Part shown: positions 57,242 to 64,000 of the stretch, one piece after another
How positions within the stretch are numbered: position 1 is the first letter of the stretch
Layout of the letters: each line of letters begins with the position of its first letter
DNA from: Streptomyces sp. SAI-135
GTDB taxonomy: Bacteria; Actinomycetota; Actinomycetes; Streptomycetales; Streptomycetaceae
DNA: 64,000 bases
Direction: 5' to 3'
NCBI RefSeq assembly: GCF_029893805.1
Contig: NZ_JARXYP010000002.1
Span: forward strand, 4,340,001 to 4,404,000
Notes under the pieces: generated by a model
Databases searched by the model: none
The model's input: the letters and a program-made list of their open reading frames with translations, nothing else
What the model was told of the DNA's origin: nothing
Position numbers and translations under genes: made by a program

Positions 57242-58114
57242 TCAGGCCAGGAGCTGGCTCTGGAGGGCCAGGGTCTGAAGAAAGGGCACGGTGCCGACGG
57301 TCCCCTCGCGGGACTGGAGCACCACGGCCAGTACATCCCCCGCGGACAGATAACCCTGCCGGACATGCTCCCTGCCGTACGGCCGGGTCTCGTCGTACAG
57401 GGAACGGCGGATCTCCTCGATACCGGTGGTGCCGAGGAGCTCCTGGTCGGAGACGGACCGTTCGGCGCCGCGCACCCGGTGTCCGGGGGTGTTCAGGCCC
57501 GCCATGTGCCGGTGGAACAGGTCGTCCACAACCGCCGCCGTACTGAAGTGGAGCAGGTAGACCCGGGTCCGGGTGCCGTCCTCGGTGGTCCAGCCGCGTG
57601 CGGTGACGTGCCGCAGCCCGGTGTCGACGAGCAGCTGCCCGAGGGCCGCGCGGTCCGGTTCGACGTACTCCGCCAGGAAGTCCTCGGTCGCCAGCCATCC
57701 GTCCGAGCCGCGCAGCGCCCGGTCCTCCACCGCCCCCTTCGGCGCGGGCAGGACCAGGGCCCGTGGATCCGCGTGGTGGGCGCCGGGCCGGTCCGCGTCG
57801 GCGAACGGGGCCGGGCTGTCGGAGGGCAGCGGTGGGCTGCTCAGGCGCGGGAACTCCCACAGGCCGCCCGCCTCCGTCGCCAGCCCGGGCAGGTCCCCTC
57901 GGTCCAGGCGGCCGATGCCGTAAGCCGTGGTGGTTCCCGCCACGGCGAAGACCACCGCCGCGGTGACCCAGCGCAGGGCGGACGCGGCGCCGCGCAGGCG
58001 GCCGCGCGGGGACGACGGCTCGGACGCGGCCCCGCTCTCCTCGCCCAGGACCGGATCCGCCGCCTCAGCCTCGCCGCTCGTCGCCCCGGCCCCGCCGCTC
58101 GTCGTGCCGCTCAC
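57242..58114 (-). CDS. Membrane-anchored protein, duplicated family B (copy 2)
   Basis: 290 residues, GTG start overlapping the upstream stop by 4 bases. Paralogue of the protein at 54299: membrane helix TAAVVFAVAGTTTAYGIGRL, then VLPAPKGAVEDRALRGSDGW, RHVTARGWTTEDGTRTRVYL, GYLSAGDVLAVVLQSREGTV and the end LQTLALQSQLLA. The Pro-rich N-terminal tail is much shorter than in copy 1. Function unknown. Confidence 0.72.
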   Translation of the reverse strand: MSGTTSGGAGATSGEAEAADPVLGEESGAASEPSSPRGRLRGAASALRWVTAAVVFAVAGTTTAYGIGRLDRGDLPGLATEAGGLWEFPRLSSPPLPSDSPAPFADADRPGAHHADPRALVLPAPKGAVEDRALRGSDGWLATEDFLAEYVEPDRAALGQLLVDTGLRHVTARGWTTEDGTRTRVYLLHFSTAAVVDDLFHRHMAGLNTPGHRVRGAERSVSDQELLGTTGIEEIRRSLYDETRPYGREHVRQGYLSAGDVLAVVLQSREGTVGTVPFLQTLALQSQLLA

Positions 58115-58833
58115 AGTCGCTCCATCTGCCGTTCCGCGAGATCCATGATCGCTGGCCAGGGGACCGGGTCGTCGTCGTAGACCCAGATGTGCACGGAGAG
58201 GTCTCCGCGGGACGCGTGGGCCTCCGCCCTGTAGTACGGGGCGACGCCGGACTCGTGGAACCGCTTCGGGTGGACGTACGCCTTGCCCTCGCCGGTGCCC
58301 GGGATCGGCCGGCTCTCCACGTCCGGGTCGGTCTCCGCCCCGTAGCGGGTGTCCGCGCTGTCGTCCGCGGGTGCCGAGAAGTCCTTCTGCTGCTCGAACT
58401 GGGCCAGCCAGATCTGCACCTCCTGACCGCCGTCCTCCCAGCCGGTGACCGCGGCCCGCAGGAACTCCTGCTCCTCGAGGAAGGTGTCAGCGGCCTCGGG
58501 GTCCTCCCACGTCCCGGCGTAGTCGTACAGGTCCATCCAGCCCTGCGGCTGCACCCAGTCCGGGGTGATCGCCCCGCTGGGCTTCTCCAGCAGCAGCTCG
58601 CGCAGGTCGCCGTCGTTCCTGACCTTGCGGTCCAGGGCCTCGGTGAGCGGCTCCGGCTGCGGCCCGCGGGCTTGCGGGAGCGGTGGCTGGACGAACGTGG
58701 GCAGCTTCGGCTCCCGGCCCGCCTGGACCAGGTATCCGGCACCCGCCCCGGTCACGACGCCGAGGGCGGCCGCGAGGGCGATCAGGTGTCTCTTCGGGCT
58801 CTTCAACGGCGTCTCCCACGGGGTGCTCGGCAC
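58111..58833 (-). CDS. Membrane-anchored protein, duplicated family A (copy 2)
   Basis: 240 residues from ATG 58833. Membrane helix at ~17-38 (IALAAALGVVTGAGAGYLVQ), then an exported domain with VRNDGDLRELLLEKPSGAIT, QGWMDLYDYAG and AYVHPKRFHESGVAPYYRAE, ending AIMDLAERQMERL exactly as the protein at 56241. It forms a coupled pair with the gene at 57242, the same A-then-B order as the larger operon to its left. Confidence 0.72.
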   Translation of the reverse strand: MPSTPWETPLKSPKRHLIALAAALGVVTGAGAGYLVQAGREPKLPTFVQPPLPQARGPQPEPLTEALDRKVRNDGDLRELLLEKPSGAITPDWVQPQGWMDLYDYAGTWEDPEAADTFLEEQEFLRAAVTGWEDGGQEVQIWLAQFEQQKDFSAPADDSADTRYGAETDPDVESRPIPGTGEGKAYVHPKRFHESGVAPYYRAEAHASRGDLSVHIWVYDDDPVPWPAIMDLAERQMERL

Positions 58834-58979
58834 GCGTTCCGCCCACGTGCCGCACAGGAGACCACCGGTCGGGGCCCGGAGTTGCAGCGCCGACGATCAC
58901 AATCAGGCCACGTCCGACCGCGGCAACAGGCCAAGGTGCGTCACGGCGCCCTGGCCGTCGTACGCACTACCCTTCCCGC

Positions 58980-59342
58980 ATGGCGAAGAAGCTCGTGATC
59001 AAGGTGACCGCCGGGGCCGACGCACCCGAGCGCTGTTCGCAGGCGTTCACCGTGGCGGCGGTGGCCGTGGCCAGCGGGGTGGACGTCTCGCTGTGGCTGA
59101 CCGGGGAGTCGGCGTGGTTCGCGCTGCCGGGGCGGGCCGCGGAGTTCGAGCTGCCGCACGCGGCGCCGCTGCCCGAGCTGATCGAGGCGCTGCTCGCGGG
59201 CGGCCGGGTCACCCTGTGCACCCAGTGCGCGGCCCGCCGGGACATCACGGAGAAGGACGTCATCGAGGGCGTACGGATCGCGGGCGCGCAGGTGTTCGTG
59301 CAGGAGGCGCTCGCCGACGGGACGCAGGCGCTCGTCTACTGA
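58980..59342 (+). CDS. DsrE-family protein
   Basis: 120 residues from ATG 58980. Sequence KKLVIKVTAGADAPERCSQA then VAAVAVASGVDVSLWLTGES is the DsrE/DsrF-like fold. Two Cys in GGRVTLCTQCAARRDITEKD may bind zinc or a persulfide. DsrE-like proteins carry sulfur in some pathways; a sulfurtransferase operon starts 1.3 kb downstream, but the sulfur-carrying Cys position is not clear here. The longer frame upstream is not supported. Confidence 0.8.
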   Translation: MAKKLVIKVTAGADAPERCSQAFTVAAVAVASGVDVSLWLTGESAWFALPGRAAEFELPHAAPLPELIEALLAGGRVTLCTQCAARRDITEKDVIEGVRIAGAQVFVQEALADGTQALVY

Positions 59343-59387
59343 GCGGGCTGAGCGGGCTGAGTGAGCTGTGTGAGCTGTGTGGACTGT
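59343..59387. repeat. Five 9-bp units after a stop codon
   Basis: GCGGGCTGA twice, GTGAGCTGT twice, GTGGACTGT once, without gaps, beginning right after the stop of the DsrE-like gene. The unit length of 9 keeps frame, but the first units contain TGA. Confidence 0.6.
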
Positions 59388-59513
59388 GCGGCCCCGCGGC
59401 CTGTCACAACTGGTCGACAATTCAAGGAACGCCTTACCCGGCGCGGTTAGTCTCACGCTCGACGGCCACCCGTCCGTCGTCGACACCACCGCCGCTCTGG
59501 GGGATCCAACCGC

Positions 59514-60242
59514 ATGCGCGCCCTGCGAATACTTCTGATCACCGCCGTGATTCTCGGCGGGCTGTTCGTCGCCGCCGACCGTCTGGCGGTCCACTTCGCG
59601 GAGGGCGAGGTCGCGGACCGGCTGAAGACGCAGGAGGGGCTGACCACGACGCCGAGCGTGGACATCAAGGGGTTCCCGTTCCTGACCCAGGTGGCCGGCG
59701 GTGAGCTCGACGACGTCGAGGTCGGGATGAAGGACTACGCCGCGGACACCGGGACCAGCGGCGGCACGATCCGTATCGACGACCTGAACGCCGCCATGAA
59801 GGGCGTCGCGTTCTCCGGCGACTACAGCTCCGCCACCGCCACCACGGCCGCCGGCTCGGCGACCATCGCCTACGACCAGCTGCTGAAGGCGGCCGGGTCG
59901 CAGGAGGCCCAGCTCCCGCTGGGCGTCACCGCCAAGGTCGTCGGCCTCTCCGACGGCGGGAACGGCAAGATCAAGGTCGACATCAAGTTCAGCGCCCTGG
60001 AGAAGCCCGTCTCCGTGCTCAGCAGCGTCAGCGTCGTCGACGGTGACACCGTGCGGGTGCACGCCGACTCGATCCCGAGCTTCGGCAACATCACCCTCGC
60101 CGACTCCGACTTCCGTTCAGTCGCCGACTTCGACCAGAAGATCGAGGGTCTGCCCGGTGGCATCAAGCTCGACAAGGTCGAAGCGGGTGCGAACGGTGTG
60201 GAGATCGCGGTGAAGGGTTCGGACGTCAAGCTCGCCGGGTAG
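59514..60242 (+). CDS. DUF2993 (LmeA-like) phospholipid-binding membrane protein
   Basis: 242 residues. N-terminal membrane anchor RALRILLITAVILGGLFVAA, then the DUF2993 domain: VDIKGFPFLTQVAGGELDDV, GTIRIDDLNAAMKGVAFSG and IKFSALEKPVSVLSS. In mycobacteria LmeA binds phospholipids and helps lipomannan synthesis; most streptomycete relatives are uncharacterised. Periplasm-side location inferred. Confidence 0.85.
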   Translation: MRALRILLITAVILGGLFVAADRLAVHFAEGEVADRLKTQEGLTTTPSVDIKGFPFLTQVAGGELDDVEVGMKDYAADTGTSGGTIRIDDLNAAMKGVAFSGDYSSATATTAAGSATIAYDQLLKAAGSQEAQLPLGVTAKVVGLSDGGNGKIKVDIKFSALEKPVSVLSSVSVVDGDTVRVHADSIPSFGNITLADSDFRSVADFDQKIEGLPGGIKLDKVEAGANGVEIAVKGSDVKLAG

Positions 60243-60406
60243 GACGAGCCTCGGGCCGGACCCGGCTCGTCCGACAGGCGAGACGCTGACGTCCGTACCG
60301 TAGATGTGATGACGGCTACAGCCGCCCGGGAACCGTGCGACCGCGGCCCGGGCGGCTTCCTCGTCCCACATCCCGGACGATCGCATCTCAGCATGCGACA
60401 CACCGG

Positions 60407-60435
60407 TGACATGCCGGTATGTCCGTCCCTACGAT
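60407..60435 (+). promoter_or_regulatory. Promoter for a leaderless leader-peptide transcript
   Basis: TGACAT (60407-60412), 17 bp spacer, TACGAT (60430-60435). The ATG of the leader peptide is at 60444, 8 bp after the -10 box, so the transcript should start at or next to the ATG. Confidence 0.6.
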
Positions 60436-60443
60436 CGACCACT

Positions 60444-60524
60444 ATGAAGCGACAGGCGGATCTCACGAAGCGGCGGGCAGTAGACCTGTGCCGCGTCGCC
60501 GCCATGCTCTGTCGCCCCTTCTGA
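60444..60524 (+). CDS. Sulfur-operon leader peptide (26 residues)
   Basis: MKRQADLTKRRAVDLCRVAA then MLCRPF. This matches a class of actinobacterial 'putative leader peptides' with a conserved DLCRV-x-x-LCR ending that stand upstream of sulfur-metabolism genes. The two Cys codons near the end fit sensing of cysteinyl-tRNA or cysteine supply by ribosome stalling. The ATG follows the -10 box by 8 bp with no room for a ribosome site, hence leaderless. The sulfurtransferase starts 109 bp downstream. Confidence 0.72.
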   Translation: MKRQADLTKRRAVDLCRVAAMLCRPF

Positions 60525-60633
60525 GCGGACGGCACCGGCCTCCGCATCCCCTTGCCCTGGTGCACCAGGGCATCCGTGCGCCCCGCGCACCCTTCCGCAC
60601 GCCCCGCCGCAACTGCCCCGGAGGAGAAAGAGC

Positions 60634-61473
60634 ATGAGCCGCAGCGACGTCCTGGTCGACGCCGACTGGGTCGAGGCCAACCTCGACAACCCGAACATCG
60701 CGATCGTGGAGGTGGACGAAGACACGTCCGCCTACGAGAAGAACCACATCCGCAACGCGATCCGGATCGACTGGACCAAGGACCTGCAGGACCCGGTCCG
60801 CCGCGACTTCGTCGACCAGGAGGGCTTCGAGAAGCTCCTCTCGGCGAAGGGCATCGCCAACGACACCCTGGTGATCCTCTACGGCGGCAACAACAACTGG
60901 TTCGCGTCCTACGCCTACTGGTACTTCAAGCTGTACGGCCACGAGAACGTCAAGCTGCTCGACGGCGGCCGCAAGAAGTGGGAGCTGGACGCCCGCGAGC
61001 TGGTCGAGGAGGTGCCCGAGCGCCCGACGACCGACTACAAGGCCAAGGCCCAGGACACCTCGATCCGCGCCTTCCGTGACGACGTGGTGGCGGCCATCGG
61101 TTCGCAGAACCTGGTCGACGTGCGCTCCCCCGACGAGTTCTCCGGCAAGCTGCTCGCCCCGGCGCACCTGCCGCAGGAGCAGTCGCAGCGTCCGGGCCAC
61201 GTCCCGTCCGCGCGCAACATCCCGTGGTCCAAGAACGCCAACGACGACGGCACCTTCAAGTCGGACGAGGAGCTCAAGGAGCTCTACGCCGAGGAGCAGG
61301 TCGACCTCGCCAAGGACACCATCGCGTACTGCCGCATCGGTGAGCGCTCGGCCCTGACCTGGTTCGTGCTGCACGAGCTGCTCGGTGTCGAGAACGTCAA
61401 GAACTACGACGGCTCCTGGACCGAGTACGGCTCCCTGGTCGGCGTTCCGATCGAGCTCGGCGCCAACAAGTAA
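60634..61473 (+). CDS. sseA: Thiosulfate sulfurtransferase (rhodanese)
   Basis: 279 residues; ATG behind GGAGGAGAAAG. Two rhodanese domains (~1-140 and ~155-279). The active Cys lies in TIAYCRIGERSALTWFVLHE (about residue 231), loop C-R-I-G-E-R. The first domain lacks the Cys, as usual. Mycobacterial and streptomycete members are called SseA or CysA2 and form a complex with the small DUF1416 protein encoded next. They move sulfane sulfur in thiosulfate or cysteine metabolism. Confidence 0.9.
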   Translation: MSRSDVLVDADWVEANLDNPNIAIVEVDEDTSAYEKNHIRNAIRIDWTKDLQDPVRRDFVDQEGFEKLLSAKGIANDTLVILYGGNNNWFASYAYWYFKLYGHENVKLLDGGRKKWELDARELVEEVPERPTTDYKAKAQDTSIRAFRDDVVAAIGSQNLVDVRSPDEFSGKLLAPAHLPQEQSQRPGHVPSARNIPWSKNANDDGTFKSDEELKELYAEEQVDLAKDTIAYCRIGERSALTWFVLHELLGVENVKNYDGSWTEYGSLVGVPIELGANK

Positions 61474-61532
61474 GAAACCCCGTCCAACCCGACCGGCCTT
61501 CCTTCCGGTCAGACCCCTCTTTGGAGAAAGAC

Positions 61533-61820
61533 ATGTGTGGAGCGAAGGCCGGCGGCCCGGACGCCTCGACGATCAAGCCCGGTGAGACCACGATCCAGGG
61601 CCAGGTGACGCGTGACGGCGAGCCTGTGGTGGGTTACGTCCGCCTCCTGGACTCGACCGGCGAGTTCACGGCGGAGGTCCCGACCTCCGCGACGGGCCAG
61701 TTCCGCTTCTACGCGGCCGAGGGCACCTGGACCGTCCGCGCCCTGGTTCCCGGCGGCACCGCCGACCGCACGGTCGTCGCCCAGCAGGGCGGCCTCGCCG
61801 AGGTCGCGATCGCCGTCTGA
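61533..61820 (+). CDS. DUF1416 protein, sulfurtransferase partner
   Basis: 95 residues; ATG at 61533 behind TTTGGAGA. Starts MCGAKAGGPDASTIKPGETT. One compact beta domain of the DUF1416 family (EAVTIKG-type fold: VRLLDSTGEFTAEVPTSATG then QFRFYAAEGTWTVRALVPGG). The N-terminal Cys may be a metal or persulfide site. In mycobacteria the relative (SufE-like SseC) follows sseA. Operon with the sulfurtransferase, 59 bp apart. Confidence 0.85.
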   Translation: MCGAKAGGPDASTIKPGETTIQGQVTRDGEPVVGYVRLLDSTGEFTAEVPTSATGQFRFYAAEGTWTVRALVPGGTADRTVVAQQGGLAEVAIAV

Positions 61821-61837
61821 GGCGCTTGAGCAGTGGG

Positions 61838-61864
61838 AGGGCCGTACCCCTGGGGTACGGCCCT
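61838..61864. terminator. Intrinsic terminator of the sulfurtransferase operon
   Basis: GGGCCGTACCCC (61839-61850) faces GGGGTACGGCCC (61852-61863); a loop of about five bases must open at the tip. It begins 18 bp after the DUF1416 stop. Confidence 0.65.
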
Positions 61865-61892
61865 TCGGCCTGTCCGGGCCTACGCTGGAACC

Positions 61893-62153
61893 ATGTTGGC
61901 GCGACGACGGCGTGTCTACTTCACCATGATGGGCACGTGCATCGGACTGTTCGTCCTGGCCTGGGGAGTCGTACGGCTCTGGTCGATCCCGGTGGCCGTG
62001 GGGATGTGCGTGGTCGCCATGGTGATCCCGCCGCTCGCCGCGATGGTCGCCAACCGGCGCGGCCCCGACGACCGCTGGTGGGACGACCCCTCCGGCGACC
62101 CCAAGTCCGACGAGTGGTGGGACGAACTGGACGGGAAGAAGCGCCGGCAGTAG
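61893..62153 (+). CDS. DUF3099 small membrane protein
   Basis: 86 residues from ATG 61893. Two membrane helices (VYFTMMGTCIGLFVLAWGVV and IPVAVGMCVVAMVIPPLAAM), then a charged, Trp-rich tail (DDRWWDDPSGDPKSDEWWDE). This is the DUF3099 pattern. The family is actinobacterial with unknown function. Next gene begins 10 bp later in the same direction. Confidence 0.85.
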   Translation: MLARRRRVYFTMMGTCIGLFVLAWGVVRLWSIPVAVGMCVVAMVIPPLAAMVANRRGPDDRWWDDPSGDPKSDEWWDELDGKKRRQ

Positions 62154-62163
62154 GAAGGCGGGC

Positions 62164-62559
62164 ATGTCGTCTTCCGCGAGGCTGTCCACCGTCGTGCTCG
62201 ACGCCCACGACGCCCACGAACTGGCCGCCTTCTACCAGCGCCTGCTTGGGTACGTGGTGCGCGCCGAGGAGCCGCACTGGGTGCTCATCGGCCCGCCGCC
62301 CGGCACCGCCGGCACGTCCCTCGCCTTCGAGACCGAACCCGAGTACGTCCCGCCGGTCTGGCCCACGCGCGAGCCCGGCGACCAGCAGATGATGCTGCAC
62401 CTGGACATCGAGGTGGACGACCTGGAGGCCGAGACCCGGCGGGCGGTGGCGGAGGGGGCACGGCCGGCCGAGTACCAGCCGCAGGACGACGTGCGGGTGC
62501 TCTACGACCCGTCCGGGCATCCCTTCTGCCTGTGGACCGGGACTCCCCCCGCGGCCTAG
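62164..62559 (+). CDS. VOC/glyoxalase family protein
   Basis: 131 residues; ATG behind GGAAGGCGGGC. One VOC module: STVVLDAHDAHELAAFYQRL, LGYVVRAEEPHWVLI, MLHLDIEVDDLEAETRRAVA and VLYDPSGHPFCLWTG. Metal ligands (His near the start, His400-type in MMLHLDIEV, and no clear final Glu) are partly present. Substrate unknown. It converges on and shares 4 bases with the gene at 62556. Confidence 0.85.
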   Translation: MSSSARLSTVVLDAHDAHELAAFYQRLLGYVVRAEEPHWVLIGPPPGTAGTSLAFETEPEYVPPVWPTREPGDQQMMLHLDIEVDDLEAETRRAVAEGARPAEYQPQDDVRVLYDPSGHPFCLWTGTPPAA

Positions 62560-63752
62560 CCGATCGCCCGGCCCAGCACGTACACCGCCGGAGCCGCCGC
62601 GGCCAGGGGCAGGGCCACTCCTGCCGTGAAGTGCACGAAGCGGGACGGGTAGTCGTAGCTCGCGACCCGGTGGCCGATCAGTGCGCACACCGCGGCGCCC
62701 GCGCCGAGCAGGGCACCCTTCGCGCCGAGGCCCGTCATCCCGCCGACGGCGATGCCCGCGCCGGCCGCCGCGAGCAGCGCGACGACCACGGAGGCCGGGG
62801 TCGGCAGGGGCAGCGCGCGGGCCAGGACCGCCACGGCCACCGCGGCCGCGCCGACCGTCACCGCGTCCGGGTCCGCCGCGAGGTGCCCGGTCGCGACGAT
62901 CGCCAGGGCCGCCGAGGCGACGGTCGCCATCAGGCCGTACATCCGCTCGTCGGGGTCGGCGTGCGAGCGGAGCTGCATCACCAGGCTGAGCAGGACCCAG
63001 ACGCCGAGGGTGCCGAGGATCGCCGCGGGGCCGTTCTCCCGGCCGGCCGTCAGCAGGGCCGCGTCCGCGACCAGCGCACCGAGGAACGCCAGCGCGATGC
63101 CCTGCCGGGCGGGCCACATGCCGTTCAGCCGGAACCAGCCGGCCGCGGTGACGGCCTGGAGGACGACGAGGGGCACGAGGAGGGCGTACGAGCCGACGGC
63201 CGCGGCGCCGGAGAGCAGCAGGCCGAGCAGCGCGGTGAGCGCGGCGGGCTGCATGCCGGGCTCGATGATCGGGGACCGGCCTTCCAGGCGGGCGCGCTGG
63301 GCGTCGGTGACGCGGGCGTTCCCGGCGAGGGTGGCGGGGCCGTAGTCGGCGGAGGCCGCACCCTGGGTGACCGGCGCGGGGCCGTACGGGGCCGGGTCGT
63401 AAGGGGCCGCGCTGTGAGGGGCCCCGCTGTGAGGGGCCGAGTTGTAGGGGGCCGGGCCGTGCGGGGCGGCGGGGTGCTGTCCCGGGCCTGCGGGCATCTG
63501 CTGCCCCGGGCCGGCGGGCCCCTGCTGTCCGGGGCCGTATCCCTGCGGCTGCGCGTCGTACGCCTGCTGGGGCAGGTACGCCGTGTCCGCGGCCCCCGCG
63601 ACCGGCGCCTGGACCTGGGTCTCCCAGGTCTGGCCCTGCCACTGCTGGGTGTACTGCTGGGCGGCCTGCGGGTCCTCGTACCCCTGCTGGGCGTGGGCCG
63701 GCCAGCCCTGCTGCGGGTACTGGTCGTAGCCCTCGTACGGCTGGTTCGTCAT
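62556..63752 (-). CDS. Polytopic membrane protein with Gln/Pro/Gly-rich N-terminus
   Basis: 398 residues; ATG 63752 behind AGGAGGGTGACG. Residues 1-~150 are low-complexity (YDQYPQQGWPAHAQQGYEDP; GPGQQGPAGPGQQMPAGPGQ). The remaining ~250 residues form about eight membrane helices (PAALTALLGLLLSGAAAVGS; LVPLVVLQAVTAAGWFRLNG; ASVVVALLAAAGAGIAVGGM). No family recognised. It starts 2 bp after the stop of the MoaD/ThiS-like gene, so the two are cotranscribed. Confidence 0.75.
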   Translation of the reverse strand: MTNQPYEGYDQYPQQGWPAHAQQGYEDPQAAQQYTQQWQGQTWETQVQAPVAGAADTAYLPQQAYDAQPQGYGPGQQGPAGPGQQMPAGPGQHPAAPHGPAPYNSAPHSGAPHSAAPYDPAPYGPAPVTQGAASADYGPATLAGNARVTDAQRARLEGRSPIIEPGMQPAALTALLGLLLSGAAAVGSYALLVPLVVLQAVTAAGWFRLNGMWPARQGIALAFLGALVADAALLTAGRENGPAAILGTLGVWVLLSLVMQLRSHADPDERMYGLMATVASAALAIVATGHLAADPDAVTVGAAAVAVAVLARALPLPTPASVVVALLAAAGAGIAVGGMTGLGAKGALLGAGAAVCALIGHRVASYDYPSRFVHFTAGVALPLAAAAPAVYVLGRAIG

Positions 63753-63754
63753 CG

Positions 63755-64000
63755 TCACCCTCCTGCGAACGGCGGGAGCACCTCGACCGTGCCGCCGTCG
63801 GCCAGCCGTACCGTCTCATGTCCGCGGGTGCCCACGGGGTCACCGTCGACGAGGAACGAGCATCGCCGCAGGACCCGCACGAGCTCGCCGGGGTGTCGCG
63901 CGCGCGCCGCGTCCAGCGCCTCGGCGAGCGTGGCCGCGTCGAACGGCTCCTCGGCGATCCCGGCCGCGGCCTTCGCGGCGGCCCAGTAGCGCACCGTGAC
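63755..64000 (-). CDS. MoaD/ThiS-like sulfur-carrier protein (start beyond window)
   Basis: At least 81 codons, open to the right edge; a GTG at 63994 exists but the family sequence VTVRYWAAAKAAAGIAEEPF continues to the edge, so the true start is probably outside. The beta-grasp protein ends in PPFAGG, the Gly-Gly C-terminus that carries thiocarboxylate sulfur for molybdopterin or related synthesis. Residues LAEALDAARARHPGELVRVL and FLVDGDPV fit MoaD. Its pathway partner is not visible here; a sulfurtransferase lies 2.3 kb away. Confidence 0.82.
   Translation of the reverse strand, partial: VTVRYWAAAKAAAGIAEEPFDAATLAEALDAARARHPGELVRVLRRCSFLVDGDPVGTRGHETVRLADGGTVEVLPPFAGG

Noticed and set aside
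1..64000. CRISPR arrays, rRNA genes, IS elements with transposase
   Set aside because: No regularly spaced 24-40 bp repeats, no rRNA-like sequence and no transposase motifs were seen; the only mobility genes are tyrosine integrases and the excisionase.

Overview
The window is chromosomal DNA of a Streptomyces species, or a very close relative. GC content is high, there are many GTG starts and 4-base stop/start overlaps, and the right two thirds carry a recognisable Streptomyces core gene order: gpmA, mshA, the devA/devB/devE sporulation locus, rsiG (c-di-GMP-dependent anti-sigma for WhiG), dtd, nur, the sseA-type sulfurtransferase and a MoaD/ThiS-like gene. As far as I remember, without having checked, this runs in the same order as the S. 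coelicolor gpm-to-sulfurtransferase stretch.

Positions 1 to about 21,100 are accessory and appear to have built up at the 3' end of gpmA. An 18-bp sequence covering the last codons and stop of gpmA (21079-21096) is repeated exactly at 8064-8081. Between the copies lies a complete 13-kb integrative and conjugative element of the actinomycete (AICE/pSAM2-like) type. From left to right it holds: a two-gene nuclease cargo (8339-9792); a GNAT acetyltransferase; a GntR (KorSA-like) repressor with two matching operators; a non-coding stretch with a tRNA-like fold and a terminator; a tightly overlapping operon of small transfer proteins (11696-14384); a hairpin-rich intergenic region; a TraB/FtsK-type DNA translocase; a primase-polymerase; an AAA ATPase; an iteron-like repeat field; an excisionase; and a tyrosine integrase next to attR.

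Left of 8064 lies debris of at least one older, related element: an integrase that has lost its N-terminal third, an L7/L12-like small protein, and further copies of the paired integrase-arm motif. With it is a lower-GC block holding a TIR-domain protein, two or three membrane proteins, a double TerD protein, a secreted DUF2690-like protein, DUF6959 and a truncated GIY-YIG protein. This looks like a defence and cargo island.

Positions 21,100-64,000 are mainly core genome. Three parts deserve attention. (1) 41,300-49,100 holds four paralogous DevA-type GntR regulators, a protein with two fused aminoglycoside-phosphotransferase-like kinase domains, the DevB HAD hydrolase, and two copies of a '62-residue membrane protein plus divergent regulator' cassette with near-identical palindromes. 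(2) 54,300-58,830 holds five overlapping genes for membrane-anchored proteins that form a duplicated gene pair. (3) 60,407-61,820 holds a leaderless, cysteine-codon-containing leader peptide in front of a rhodanese-type sulfurtransferase operon.

Cells of this organism would use these genes for glycolysis (gpmA), mycothiol synthesis (mshA), sporulation control (devA/B/E, rsiG), nickel homeostasis (nur) and sulfur transfer, while the left arm supplies mobility and probable anti-phage functions. All functional calls come from reading motifs; no database search was run.
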